Shown here in pieces: positions 16,891 through 25,245 of a stretch of 64,000 bases of DNA. Under the pieces are notes generated by a model. It saw nothing but the letters and a program-made list of their open reading frames with translations. It had not been told where the DNA came from and made no database searches. Source of the DNA: JAGVSR01 sp964589785 (GTDB lineage: Bacteria > Pseudomonadota > Alphaproteobacteria > Rhizobiales > Hyphomicrobiaceae). The translations under genes were made by a program, and so were the position numbers. The stretch's first letter is position 1. Every line of letters begins with the position of its first letter. The stretch spans positions 62,001 through 126,000 of the forward strand of contig CAZPUQ010000007.1 of NCBI GenBank assembly GCA_964589785.1. The letters are read 5' to 3'.

Positions 16891-17063
16891 CGGACCCCTT
16901 TAAGGCAGCATTTCGACGAGCCGATTGAGTTCGCTGCTGTTGCGGCCCGCGTCCGCGTGGCCATGCGCGTGAGACAGGTCAGGTCCGCCGCTCTCTCGTT
17001 CGGACGTGGCGTCAGCCAACCTTCTTCCCTCCCCCGTTGCGACGTCGCATGAGACAACGTCAT

Positions 17064-17089
17064 CCCTCTCCCCGCGTGCGGGGAGAGGG
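17064..17089. repeat. REP palindrome CCCTCTCCCCGC/GCGGGGAGAGGG
   Basis: A perfect 12-bp inverted repeat with a two-base centre (GT), 174 bases after the phasin stop. It is the cleanest member of the CTCTCCCC palindrome family in the window. Half-copies (GGGGAGAGGG) lie at about 17665 and 17726. Confidence 0.85.
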
Positions 17090-17107
17090 CGAGGGGCAGA
17101 CACGCGT

Positions 17108-17620
17108 GAGGGGCAGCTGCTTGTTCGCGCCATTCAACTGATCTCCAACGTCGAACGCACCCCGCGTGCGGCTGCACCGGAGGGGACACCGTTCGGGGAG
17201 CGGGGCGCGGCGGAGCCGCGGGTCGTCCGCAAGGATCTAGAATGAAGCGCCGCGGCGCCCCGCTTTGACGGGCTTCGCCTGGGCTCGCTCTTACCCCAGG
17301 CCTGCCGGCCTCCACTTTTCACCGGTACCCCACCCGGACCCTGCGTTACCGCGGGGTATGGAGATAAAGTCGGGAGGGTTGGCCCGCGTCGAGCCTCGAA
17401 GGTCCTCCCGCACCCGCCCCTGCGTCGCGCGATCCAGACGCCTCCGGACGGCGCCCCCGAGTGATGCAGGTGCCGCCAGTCTAGGGTGCGCGATAAGAGG
17501 CGGGGACAACTTCGCTCCCAACGTCATGGCCGTCCTCGAGGCGGCCATCCAGGAGCCCAGGCTCGACTGCTGGCGGCCGTGGCCCTGAATGGCCGGGTTG
17601 AACCCGGCCATGACGTGGGG
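17108..17620 (+). repeat. Dispersed 0.5-kb repeat, copy 1
   Basis: This segment recurs at 54646-55136 in the same orientation. From 17160 to about 17515 the two copies differ at only a handful of positions: a two-base difference near 17182, one missing base near 17473, and single changes near 17492 and 17510. A 25-base segment near 17530-17555 is absent from copy 2. Both end in the palindrome ATGGCCGGGTT/AACCCGGCCAT (17589-17611 here). Open frames exist in several directions, but none has a recognisable product, ribosome-binding site or clean termini. I see no terminal inverted repeats or transposase. Confidence 0.92.
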
Positions 17621-17689
17621 GGCCGTTTCAGAATCCCCGGCGGCCGGTGACGTTGGCGCGTTGCGGGGAGAGGGGGCGAACTATCGCTC

Positions 17690-17720
17690 CGCGATGTCGA
17701 TGCGGAGCATCGACATCGCG
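17690..17720. repeat. Perfect 14-bp palindrome with 3-base loop
   Basis: CGCGATGTCGATGC and its exact complement flank GGA. The stem is A/T-mixed, unlike the G+C-only hairpins nearby, and no T-run follows on either strand, so it is not an intrinsic terminator. It could be a mobile palindrome or a protein-binding site. Confidence 0.85.
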
Positions 17721-17757
17721 ATGACGGGGAGAGGGAGCGCGCCCCGATCCGCCCGAC

Positions 17758-17791
17758 AAAAAAACGCCCCGCGACGTCAGTCGCGGGGCGC
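17758..17791 (-). terminator. Rho-independent terminator of phaAB
   Basis: Read on the minus strand: an 11-bp G+C stem (CGCCCCGCGA/TCGCGGGGCG) followed by seven T residues. It lies about 43 bases past the phaB stop and is one of the clearest terminators in the window. Confidence 0.93.
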
Positions 17792-17833
17792 ATGTCGAAA
17801 CAGAAGCCACCTGCCAGGGGGCGAAGTCCTCTA

Positions 17834-18559
17834 TCAGGCGAAGTACTGGCCGCCGTTGGCGGTGATCGTCGAGCCGGTGATGAAGCCGGCATCGTCGGAC
17901 GCCAGGAACACCACGCAGCGCGCGATCTCGCTCGGCTCGCCGAGGCGGCCGACGGGGATCTGCGGAAGAATGCTCTTCTCCATCACGTCCTGCGGCACGG
18001 CCTTGACCATCTCGGTCGCGATGTAGCCTGGGCAGATGGCATTGACGGTGATGCCGGCCCGGGCGCCTTCCTGGGCCAGCGCCTTGGTGAAGCCGATGTC
18101 GCCGGCCTTGGACGCGGAGTAGTTGACCTGACCCATCTGGCCCTTCTGGCCGTTGATGGACGAGATGTTGATGACGCGGCCGAACTTGCGCGCGCGCATG
18201 CCTTCCCAGACCGGGCGCGTGACGTTGAACAGGCCGTTGAGATTGGTGCCGATGACGGCGTCCCAATGCTCCTTCGTCATCTTGTGGAACATGGTGTCCT
18301 TGGTGATGCCGGCGTTGTTCACCAGCACGTCGATGGGGCCGATGTCCTTCTCGATCTGCTTCACGGCCTTCTCGCTCGCCTCGTAGCTCGACACGTCGAA
18401 CTTGTAGACGGGAATGCCGGTCTCGACCTGGAACTGCTGGGCGGCCGCATCGTTGCCGGCGTAGCTCGCCGCCACCCGGTAGCCAGCGTTCTTGAGCGCG
18501 ATCGAAATCGCGTGACCGATACCGCGCGTGCCGCCGGTAACGAGGGCCACTCGTGCCAT
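17834..18559 (-). CDS. phaB: PhaB, acetoacetyl-CoA reductase
   Basis: NADPH-dependent short-chain dehydrogenase making (R)-3-hydroxybutyryl-CoA for PHB synthesis, 241 residues. The cofactor motif TGGTRGIG is at 8-15, the NNAG block at about 84-87, and the catalytic Ser and YSASK follow (INISSINGQKGQMGQVNYSASK). GRLGEPSEIARCVVFLASDDAGFITGSTITANGGQYFA is characteristic of PhaB/FabG-like enzymes, and the NINGQKGQMGQ region together with the position next to phaA favours PhaB over FabG. It is the second gene of phaAB and ends at a strong terminator. Confidence 0.95.
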   Translation of the reverse strand: MARVALVTGGTRGIGHAISIALKNAGYRVAASYAGNDAAAQQFQVETGIPVYKFDVSSYEASEKAVKQIEKDIGPIDVLVNNAGITKDTMFHKMTKEHWDAVIGTNLNGLFNVTRPVWEGMRARKFGRVINISSINGQKGQMGQVNYSASKAGDIGFTKALAQEGARAGITVNAICPGYIATEMVKAVPQDVMEKSILPQIPVGRLGEPSEIARCVVFLASDDAGFITGSTITANGGQYFA

Positions 18560-18619
18560 GACTGAAATCCTCCCTGGAGCGTTCGTTGCGAAGATGATGT
18601 GGGGGTTGGGTATGAAGAA

Positions 18620-18651
18620 GCCGGGCCCTCACAGTGAGGGAGAGGCCCGGC
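18620..18651 (-). promoter_or_regulatory. Hairpin between phaA and phaB
   Basis: GCCGGGCC and GGCCCGGC are 16 bases apart in the 110-base phaA-phaB spacer. Read toward phaB it is followed by TTCTTC, not a full T-run. It could attenuate or process the transcript so that phaA and phaB mRNA levels differ. Confidence 0.5.
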
Positions 18652-18669
18652 ACCGTGGCGTATCGAGAA

Positions 18670-19857
18670 TCAGTCGCGGGCGAGGCAGACGGCGATGCCC
18701 ATGCCGCCGCCGATGCAGAGCGTGGCGAGGCCCTTCTTCGCGTCCCGGCGCTGCATCTCGTAGAGCAGCGTGGTCAGAACGCGGGCGCCCGAGGCGCCGA
18801 TGGGGTGGCCGATGGCGATGGCGCCGCCGTTCACGTTCACCTTGTCGGTGTCCCAGCCGAGCCCCTTGTTGACCGAGATGGCCTGGGCGGCGAAGGCCTC
18901 GTTGGCCTCGATGAGATCGAGGTCCTTGATCGACCAGCCGGCCCTCTCGAGCGCCTTCTTGGACGCCGGGATCGGACCCGTCCCCATGATCGAGGGATCG
19001 ACGCCGGCCTGCGCCCACGAGGCAATGCGGGCGAGCGGCTTCAGGCCGCGCTTCTTGGCCTCCGCGGCCGTCATCAGCACCACGGCGGCGGCCCCGTCGT
19101 TGATGCCGGACGCATTCGCGGCCGTGACGGTGCCTTCCTTCGGATCGAAGGCGGGACGCAGCTTGGCGACGCTGTCGAGCGTAACGCCGTCCTTGATGTA
19201 CTCATCCGTATCGACGACCGTATCGCCCTTCCTGCCCTTGATGGTGACCGGCGCGATCTCGTCCTTGAACTTGCCGGCCTTGCGCGCGGCCTCCGCCTTG
19301 TTCTGCGAGGCGACCGCGAACTTGTCCTGCTCATCGCGGCTGATCTGCCACTGGCGCGCAACGTTCTCGGCCGTGGTGCCCATGTGGTAGTTGTTGAAGC
19401 TGTCCCACAGTCCGTCGCGCACCATGGTGTCGACGAGCTTGCCGTCGCCCATCTTGGTGCCCTCGCGCATGTGGATGGCGTGCGTCGACTGGCTCATGCT
19501 CTCCTGGCCGCCGGCAACGACGATGGTCGCGGCCCCCGTCTGGATCTGCTGGGCGCCGAGCGCGACGGCCCTGAGGCCCGAGCCGCAGATCTGGTTGACG
19601 CTCCACGCCGGCGCATCGACCGGAACGCCGGCGCCGATCGCGGCGCGCCGCGCCGGGCCCTGCCCCTGGGCGGCGGTCAGCACCTGGCCGAGGATCACCT
19701 CGGACACATCGCCGGCCTGCACGTTGGCGCGCTGTAGAGCCGCCTTGATGGCGACCGTTCCGAGCTCGTGGGCCGGAAGCGCGGCGAGCGCGCCGCCGAA
19801 CGAGCCCACGGGGGTGCGCGCAGCACTGACGATGACGATATCGGTATCCTGGCTCAT
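18670..19857 (-). CDS. phaA: PhaA, acetyl-CoA acetyltransferase (beta-ketothiolase)
   Basis: Condenses two acetyl-CoA to acetoacetyl-CoA, 395 residues. The acylated Cys is in VNQICGSGLRAV; the GHPIGASGAR block and the second catalytic Cys in CIGGGMGIAV are present. ATG 19857 has GGAGG ten bases upstream; the longer frame to 20055 crosses the divergent promoter region. It supplies both the PHB route with phaB and, through crotonyl-CoA, the ethylmalonyl-CoA pathway encoded at 27.8-35 kb. phaC is not in the window. Confidence 0.96.
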   Translation of the reverse strand: MSQDTDIVIVSAARTPVGSFGGALAALPAHELGTVAIKAALQRANVQAGDVSEVILGQVLTAAQGQGPARRAAIGAGVPVDAPAWSVNQICGSGLRAVALGAQQIQTGAATIVVAGGQESMSQSTHAIHMREGTKMGDGKLVDTMVRDGLWDSFNNYHMGTTAENVARQWQISRDEQDKFAVASQNKAEAARKAGKFKDEIAPVTIKGRKGDTVVDTDEYIKDGVTLDSVAKLRPAFDPKEGTVTAANASGINDGAAAVVLMTAAEAKKRGLKPLARIASWAQAGVDPSIMGTGPIPASKKALERAGWSIKDLDLIEANEAFAAQAISVNKGLGWDTDKVNVNGGAIAIGHPIGASGARVLTTLLYEMQRRDAKKGLATLCIGGGMGIAVCLARD

Positions 19858-19983
19858 TGCGATCGGGCCTCCTCCGGGGAACAGTTGTGGCGCTAGGGAT
19901 AGTGCAGGGCGGGCGCCGGTCCTTTTTCGCGAACTCTGGGCGCCGTCAGAATGGAAAATCCATAGCAGCAACCTTTGCTCGAT

Positions 19984-19993
19984 CGCAATTGCG
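19984..19993. promoter_or_regulatory. Candidate PhaR operator in the phaA-phaR divergent region
   Basis: CGCAATTGCG is a perfect 10-base palindrome in the 240-base region between the divergent phaA and phaR starts. It is surrounded by more TGC/GCA half-sites (ATAGCAGCAACC, TTTGCTCGATCGCAA, TGCTACGATGACGCACTGCA). PhaR of other alphaproteobacteria binds TGC-rich DNA upstream of its own gene. This is the best-placed candidate, but the assignment is inference. Confidence 0.4.
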
Positions 19994-20097
19994 CGCGCGG
20001 GCGGCAAATGAGCCCAAAAGGGGCGCACGAGGCACTGGCACCCGGCAGCGGGCATGTGCTACGATGACGCACTGCAAAATGAGTGGAAGTTCCCGGA

Positions 20098-20754
20098 ATG
20101 ACCCCTTTGAACAAGCCCGAGACGCAATCCGAGAAACGCGAAGCGATCGTCATCAAGAAGTACGCGAACCGGCGGCTCTATAACACCGAGACCAGCCAGT
20201 ACGTCACGCTCGACGACCTCGGCACCATGGTGCGCGCCGACAAGGATTTCGTGGTTTACGACGCCAAGACGGGCGACGACCTCACCCACTCGGTCCTCAC
20301 CCAGATCATCGTCGAGCAGGAGAGCCGCAACGACGGCCAGAACATGCTGCCGACGCCGTTCCTGCGCCAGTTGATCCGCTTCTACGACGATCAGATCGGC
20401 CGCATGGTGCCAAGCTACCTGCAGTTCAGCCTGGAGAACCTCGTCAAGGAGCAGGAGAAGATCCGCTCGCAGTTCACGGCCGCGTTCACGAACCCGGCCG
20501 CGGCCTTCGAGGCCTATCAGGAGCAGGCCCGCAAGAACATGGCCATGTTCGAGCAGGCGGTGGCGATGTGGACGTCCTTCGGCGCCGCCGCCCAGCCGGG
20601 CTCACGGACGGCCGAGACCCCTGCGGCGACCGCGGACAAGCCCCGCATCGAGGCCGTCGCCGCCGCGCCCGAGCGCGACGAGATCTCGGAGCTGAAGGCG
20701 CAGCTCGAGGCCATGCAGCGCAGCATCGAGCGGCTGACCAAGGACCGCTCGTAG
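20098..20754 (+). CDS. phaR: PhaR, PHA-responsive transcriptional repressor
   Basis: Regulator that represses phasin and PHA genes and is released by binding PHA, 218 residues. The N-terminal PHB_acc_N domain has IVIKKYANRRLYNTETSQYVTLDDL. The second domain has LTQIIVEQESRNDGQNMLPTPFLRQLIRFYDDQIGRMVPSYLQFSLE. The C-terminus is a coiled coil (ISELKAQLEAMQRSIERLTKD). ATG 20098 is chosen; GTG 20083 is an in-frame alternative. It is divergent from phaAB, the usual arrangement. Confidence 0.95.
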   Translation: MTPLNKPETQSEKREAIVIKKYANRRLYNTETSQYVTLDDLGTMVRADKDFVVYDAKTGDDLTHSVLTQIIVEQESRNDGQNMLPTPFLRQLIRFYDDQIGRMVPSYLQFSLENLVKEQEKIRSQFTAAFTNPAAAFEAYQEQARKNMAMFEQAVAMWTSFGAAAQPGSRTAETPAATADKPRIEAVAAAPERDEISELKAQLEAMQRSIERLTKDRS

Positions 20755-20853
20755 CGCGGCGACCCGATATCCCGTTCCAGTGAATTGAGGCCCGTCGGCG
20801 CAAGGTTTTCCGCGCGCGCTTCGCGGCACCGTTGCCACGGCCGGCGCGGCGCC

Positions 20854-22650
20854 TCAGGCGTCGGGGGGGGCGGCGTCCGTTGCGGGCGCGTAGGCGTCGG
20901 CCGGAACAGGCATGCCGTAGTAGAAGCCCTGCAGGTAGTCGATGCCGGCCTCTGCCAGGAATTTGGCCGAGGCCTCGTCCCCGACCCATTCCGCCACCGT
21001 CTCCAGGTTGAAGGTGCGCGCCAGCTCGACCATCGTGCGGATGAAGGCCTGGTCGGCGGCATCCGCCATCAGGTCCTTCACGAACGCGCCGTCGATCTTG
21101 ACCATATCGACCTTCAGCGCCTTGAGGTTCTTGAAGGACGTGTAGCCGGCCCCGAAGTCGTCGATGGCGATGCGGCAGCCCATCTCGCGCAGGGTGTCCA
21201 CGAACGACTTCATGAGGTCCATGTCCACGATGACGCTCGTCTCGGTGATCTCGACGACGATGCGCCGCGCGAGACCCGGATCGCCTTCGGTCAGCCGCCG
21301 CAAGCTTGCAAGCCAATCAGGCTCGTTCGCCGTCAGGCTGGAAACGTTGACGGACACGGTGAGATCGGGGTGCTTGCGCAGGAGCGCCACGGCCATCTCG
21401 AGCGTGCGCTGGTCGATCATCCGCGACAGGCCGAGCTGCTCCGCGATCTCGATGAACTGGCCGGCCGAGACGAGCTCGCCGTCGGTGCGCTCCATGCGCA
21501 GCAGGCATTCATAGATGCGAGGCTTGCCGGTTCGCGCATCGATCATCGGCTGCAGCGCGAGACGCATGCGGCCCGCCTCCAGCGCCGAGATGACCTCATC
21601 GACGAGCGCGAGGTTGCGCTGGCGCGTGCGGTCCTGCAGCGTGTTGGGCTCGTAGGCGACGAAGCCGTCGAGCCGGTGCTGCTTGGCCTTCTCCAGCGCC
21701 TGCAGGGCGCAGCTCAGCGTCTGGTGGACGGTGTGGGCGTGATCGAGCAGGGTGACGCCGCCGATGGACACGGTCGCCTGGACCTGCACGCCGCTGGTCC
21801 GGATCGTGAGCTCGCGCACGGCCCGCATGAAGCGCTCGGCCGCGATCTGCATGGCGCCGGGCCCGCAGTCGTTGAGAATGACGCCGAACTTGTTGGCGGA
21901 GTAGCGGCCGAGCGTATCGCCGCCGCGCAGCCGGCCCTTGATGGCATTGACGACGGTGGCGATGACCTCGTCGCCGACGTGGTGGCCGAAGGTCTCGTTC
22001 ACCATCGCCAGGTTGTTGATGGCGACCATGAGGAAGGCCGCCTGGCTGCGCGAGCGCGCGCAGCGCAGGATGACCGCATTGAGCGCGTCCGTGAGCCGCG
22101 CCCGGTTGAGCTGGCCGGTGAGCTCGTCGTGGTCGTTGCGGTAGAGGAGGCGCTGCTCCTCGACATAGCGGTCGGCTACGACCCTCAGCACGCCGCGGGC
22201 GCGGACGGGCTTGCCGTCGCGGTCCGACCACCAGCGGCCGTGGTCTTCCACCCAGACCGGGACCGAGCGCTGGCCCTTCGGCATGAGCCGGTACTGGAGG
22301 CGGTAGGGAGTGCCGGTCGCCTGGCTCCTCGGGGCGTCGCTCTCGAAGGCGGCCGTCCGCAGCCCGACATGCTCGGGAGCGACGAGGGAGAGAAGCTTGG
22401 CGCCGGTGTCGATCGCGCTGACGCTCGCCACGCTCAGAACGGCGAGCACGTTGCTCTCCCATTCGATGCGGTCGCTGACGAGATCCCAGGTGTAGGCGGT
22501 CTCGTCGACGCTGGAGAGAATGCCGACGAGGTCGAACCCTTCCGCCTCGGTGAGCGGATCGTGCGCGCCGTCGGGCAGCGTGCCCGCCGCGCCGGCAAGG
22601 GAACCGATCGTTTGCTGGGAATGACTCAACTTGGGTCCCCGCACCCGCAT
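20854..22650 (-). CDS. Cyclic-di-GMP protein with degenerate GGDEF and EAL domain
   Basis: About 598 residues: a PAS-like N-terminal region (about 40-170), a GGDEF-fold domain (about 170-330) and an EAL domain (about 340-590). The GGDEF signature is replaced by SANKF, so cyclase activity is unlikely. The EAL domain keeps Glu in YECLLRM, VEITETS, IDDFGAGYTSFKNLKAL and KIDGAFVKDL. AEGVE is changed to AEWVGDE, keeping the Glu, so c-di-GMP hydrolysis is plausible. No membrane segment or signal peptide is seen. ATG 22650 lacks a good ribosome-binding site; a TTG at 22683 is possible. Confidence 0.87.
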   Translation of the reverse strand: MRVRGPKLSHSQQTIGSLAGAAGTLPDGAHDPLTEAEGFDLVGILSSVDETAYTWDLVSDRIEWESNVLAVLSVASVSAIDTGAKLLSLVAPEHVGLRTAAFESDAPRSQATGTPYRLQYRLMPKGQRSVPVWVEDHGRWWSDRDGKPVRARGVLRVVADRYVEEQRLLYRNDHDELTGQLNRARLTDALNAVILRCARSRSQAAFLMVAINNLAMVNETFGHHVGDEVIATVVNAIKGRLRGGDTLGRYSANKFGVILNDCGPGAMQIAAERFMRAVRELTIRTSGVQVQATVSIGGVTLLDHAHTVHQTLSCALQALEKAKQHRLDGFVAYEPNTLQDRTRQRNLALVDEVISALEAGRMRLALQPMIDARTGKPRIYECLLRMERTDGELVSAGQFIEIAEQLGLSRMIDQRTLEMAVALLRKHPDLTVSVNVSSLTANEPDWLASLRRLTEGDPGLARRIVVEITETSVIVDMDLMKSFVDTLREMGCRIAIDDFGAGYTSFKNLKALKVDMVKIDGAFVKDLMADAADQAFIRTMVELARTFNLETVAEWVGDEASAKFLAEAGIDYLQGFYYGMPVPADAYAPATDAAPPDA

Positions 22651-22750
22651 CAAAATGCGATACGCCGATGATGATCCGTGCAAGACGTCACGTTAAGTCG
22701 AATTTCCTAACAACACTTAAAATGCGATTGATTAAAAGTTTATTGAATTG

Positions 22751-22782
22751 AAAACGGCGCGCCCAGCAGCGAGCGCGCCGTC
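22751..22782 (-). terminator. Rho-independent terminator
   Basis: On the minus strand ACGGCGCGC and GCGCGCCGT form a stem followed by TTTTC. It follows the membrane-protein gene at 22824-23231. Confidence 0.85.
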
Positions 22783-22823
22783 AAACTGGAGGCCGTCCGG
22801 CAGGCCGCGGTCGCGGCCCCCCG

Positions 22824-23231
22824 TCACTGGTCCACGCCGCCGAAGCCGATATCGCGCTTGGCGACCCGGATGCCGATGGTGAAGCCGGCGATCACGTCGA
22901 TGAGCGCGGCCATCATCAGCAGGAAGAAGACGGACGTCGCCGCCTGGCTCACGACCAGGAACTCGACCAGGAAGGCAATGAAAACGAGCATCGACAGGCC
23001 GTGGTCGATCATCGACGCCGTGCCGGTGTAGGTCGCCTTCACGATCTCGATGAAGAGCACGACCATGGCGATCAGCAGGAGCAGATCGCCCCACGTGAAC
23101 TTCCAGATGCCGCCGCTCATCATGGTGACGCCGTCCGTGACGAGCGACGCGTCCAGATCGACGCCTGTGATCATGAACAGGTTATAGAGAATGAACGGAA
23201 TGATCGTCAGCGGCAGTGCGGCAAGCGACAT
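22824..23231 (-). CDS. Conserved-type small integral membrane protein
   Basis: A 135-residue protein with four hydrophobic helices (about 4-22, 48-66, 78-96, 99-120). GGGGAGAGG lies six bases before ATG 23231. The C-terminus is short and basic (IGIRVAKRDIGFGG), so it is probably cytoplasmic. I recognise no family and no catalytic motif. It has its own terminator and lies 134 bases downstream of rpmF on the same strand. Confidence 0.8.
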   Translation of the reverse strand: MSLAALPLTIIPFILYNLFMITGVDLDASLVTDGVTMMSGGIWKFTWGDLLLLIAMVVLFIEIVKATYTGTASMIDHGLSMLVFIAFLVEFLVVSQAATSVFFLLMMAALIDVIAGFTIGIRVAKRDIGFGGVDQ

Positions 23232-23365
23232 CGGCCTCTCCCCTTGTCTAGACCCCCCGGGATGAATCCCGGCGCTTCACGATACCCATAGCAGCCTCGC
23301 GGAAAGCGTGGAGGCCGGATTGGGCGAAGCTGTCTCCACCATCTGACCGGCAAAGGCGGCGCGGA

Positions 23366-23551
23366 TCAGGCCTCGGCCTTCGGCGGCAGAACCTGCCGGC
23401 CCCGGTACTTGCCGGTCTTGAGGTCGATGTGATGCGGACGACGGCGCTCGCCGCTCTCCTTGTCCTCGACGTAGGCCGGGCGCGAAAGCGCGTCGTGCGA
23501 CTGGCGCTGGCCCTTCTTCATCCGCGAGACTTTTTTCCTGGGTACGGCCAT
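23366..23551 (-). CDS. rpmF: Ribosomal protein L32
   Basis: Large-subunit protein bL32, 61 residues: MAVPRKKVSRMKKGQRQSHDAL, then ERRRPHHIDLKTGKYRGRQVL. This is the alphaproteobacterial form without the four zinc-binding Cys. It is basic and full length. It follows mtgA on the same strand by 167 bases, a pairing common in Hyphomicrobiales. The ATG is preceded by GGAGCAGC. Confidence 0.97.
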   Translation of the reverse strand: MAVPRKKVSRMKKGQRQSHDALSRPAYVEDKESGERRRPHHIDLKTGKYRGRQVLPPKAEA

Positions 23552-23718
23552 GGGTGCTGCTCCGCTCGTATGTCGATGGGTTCACCACTGCCGGAAGGAG
23601 GGCAAGCCTCTGAATAAGCAGCATGATTGACCCGAATGGGAAGGCCGTCCGACTGCCCGCATGCGCGCACAAGAGCGTTGCGGCACGGGCAGGTCCAGGC
23701 CACAGAGCGCGCCTTATA

Positions 23719-25158
23719 CTACAATCCCGGGGCAGTGCCAGCCCTCTTCTTCACGGTCGTCTGCCAGCCGGAGCCCCTGTTTTCGGGCTTGCGCGGCGCC
23801 ATCGCGCAATCGGCCACCGGGCCTGCGGCGCGCATGCGGGACTGGATGACGCTGGCCTTGCGCGCCGTCCGCGTACCGGGGTCGCCGGCATCCCGGAGGA
23901 TAGGGTTTGGAAGTGCAGCCGCAAGGAGCGCCGCTTCGCGTTCGCTGAGCCTGGCGGCGGGCTTGGAGAAGTGGTGCCGCGCGGCCGCCTCGGCGCCGAA
24001 CACGCCCGGCCCCCACTCCGCGATGTTGAGGTAGATTTCGAGCATTCGCGATTTCGGCCACACCGCCTCGGCGACGAAGGTCAGAGGAATTTCCACCGCC
24101 TTGCGCAGGTAGCTCTTCGACTGGCTGAGAAAGAGGTTCTTGATCACCTGCATGGATATCGTGCTGGCGCCGCGCGGCACGCTGCCCTCGCCGGCCTGCT
24201 CCAGCGCCTGCTCGATAGCCACGAGATCGACGCCGTAGTGATCGCAGAAGCCCCAATCCTCCGATACCACTACCGCGCGCAGCAGATTGGGCGAGATGTC
24301 CTCGATCGGCACCCAGGACTGCTCGATGCGTGTGCCGGCAAGCCACTGGTAGGCGATGAGCGTCGTGGTGGGCGGATTGACGAAGCGATAGAGAAGGATC
24401 AGGGCGAAGATGAGCGCGAAGTAGCCTGCGACGGCCAGCCCCGCGAGGCGGGCGGCGCCGCGCCACGTCAGGCGTGACGCCCAGCCCGTTGGGGCGGCAG
24501 CGGCGGCCGGCTCGGTATCGCCGGGCCATGCGTCCGGTGGCGGAGCTGCAGCGTCCGAGGCAGGCGCCGGTTCGGGCGGCGCTGGATCTGTCAGCATCGG
24601 CGCGGTCGGCTCGAAGAGCGCGGGCGCCGCCGTGTCCGGCGCACGCTGCGCCGCGGACGGCGCATCAACGTGGGGGTCGCCGATGTGTTCGTCAGGGACC
24701 GCGGGTTCAGGTGCTGCCGGAGCTCCGTCCGCCAGATCGTTGCGGTGGTCGTCCTCCCGCTGGTCGTCCCGCCGTTCGTCCCGCCGTTCGTCCATGACCG
24801 GGGAGACGGCTTCGCGCGGTTCCGCGATGTTCGTTGCGTCCACCGGGGCCGGCATGCGGGCCGCCACGGCGGCGGCCAGGGCCCGCTCGGCGATGTCACG
24901 CAGAGCCGAGGCAACGAGGGCTTCGAACTCGGCGGCCGGCGGACGCACGGCCGCAACGGACCGATCCGGCTGCGGAACTTGGCCCCGGTCCGCTCCGCAT
25001 GCAGCTTCCGCGCCGGCGCCGGGCGTCGGTGTCGCACGCAGCGCGGTCTCGTCTGCGTCGCTCACGTCGGGGACATCCTCATCCGAGCCTTCGCGATCGG
25101 GCCATGTCGTTGCGCCCATGTGGATGAACAGAGTGGGTGAGCCCGCGCGGCGGCCCAT
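23719..25158 (-). CDS. mtgA: MtgA-type monofunctional peptidoglycan glycosyltransferase with long N-terminal extension
   Basis: Polymerises lipid II into glycan strands at the inner membrane. The GT51 domain (about 265-445) has the catalytic Glu in VVSEDWGFCDHYGVD, then GASTISMQVIKNLFLSQSKSYLRKAVEI and LEIYLNIAEWGPGVFGAEAAARHHF. One membrane helix lies at about 235-258. The protein is 479 residues, but MtgA is usually 220-270. The extra 230 residues are cytoplasmic, rich in Ala, Pro, Asp and Arg, with a run of alternating Arg/Asp (DERRDERRDDQREDDHRND). ATG 25119 is an alternative start. It is divergent from the prenyl synthase gene by 87 bases. Confidence 0.92.
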   Translation of the reverse strand: MGRRAGSPTLFIHMGATTWPDREGSDEDVPDVSDADETALRATPTPGAGAEAACGADRGQVPQPDRSVAAVRPPAAEFEALVASALRDIAERALAAAVAARMPAPVDATNIAEPREAVSPVMDERRDERRDDQREDDHRNDLADGAPAAPEPAVPDEHIGDPHVDAPSAAQRAPDTAAPALFEPTAPMLTDPAPPEPAPASDAAAPPPDAWPGDTEPAAAAAPTGWASRLTWRGAARLAGLAVAGYFALIFALILLYRFVNPPTTTLIAYQWLAGTRIEQSWVPIEDISPNLLRAVVVSEDWGFCDHYGVDLVAIEQALEQAGEGSVPRGASTISMQVIKNLFLSQSKSYLRKAVEIPLTFVAEAVWPKSRMLEIYLNIAEWGPGVFGAEAAARHHFSKPAARLSEREAALLAAALPNPILRDAGDPGTRTARKASVIQSRMRAAGPVADCAMAPRKPENRGSGWQTTVKKRAGTAPGL

Positions 25159-25245
25159 ATGCGGGAAGCTCGCAGCCTCGACCGGTGCATGATAAGGCTT
25201 CCGCCCCGCACCGACCGGAACGTCCGCCGACTAGGTAATGGCTTC

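Noticed and set aside
16884..17588. Open frames inside dispersed repeat copy 1 (and the equivalents in copy 2).
   Set aside because: They begin and end differently in the two copies, lack ribosome-binding sites and have no recognisable sequence. Identity between copies reflects DNA duplication, not protein conservation.
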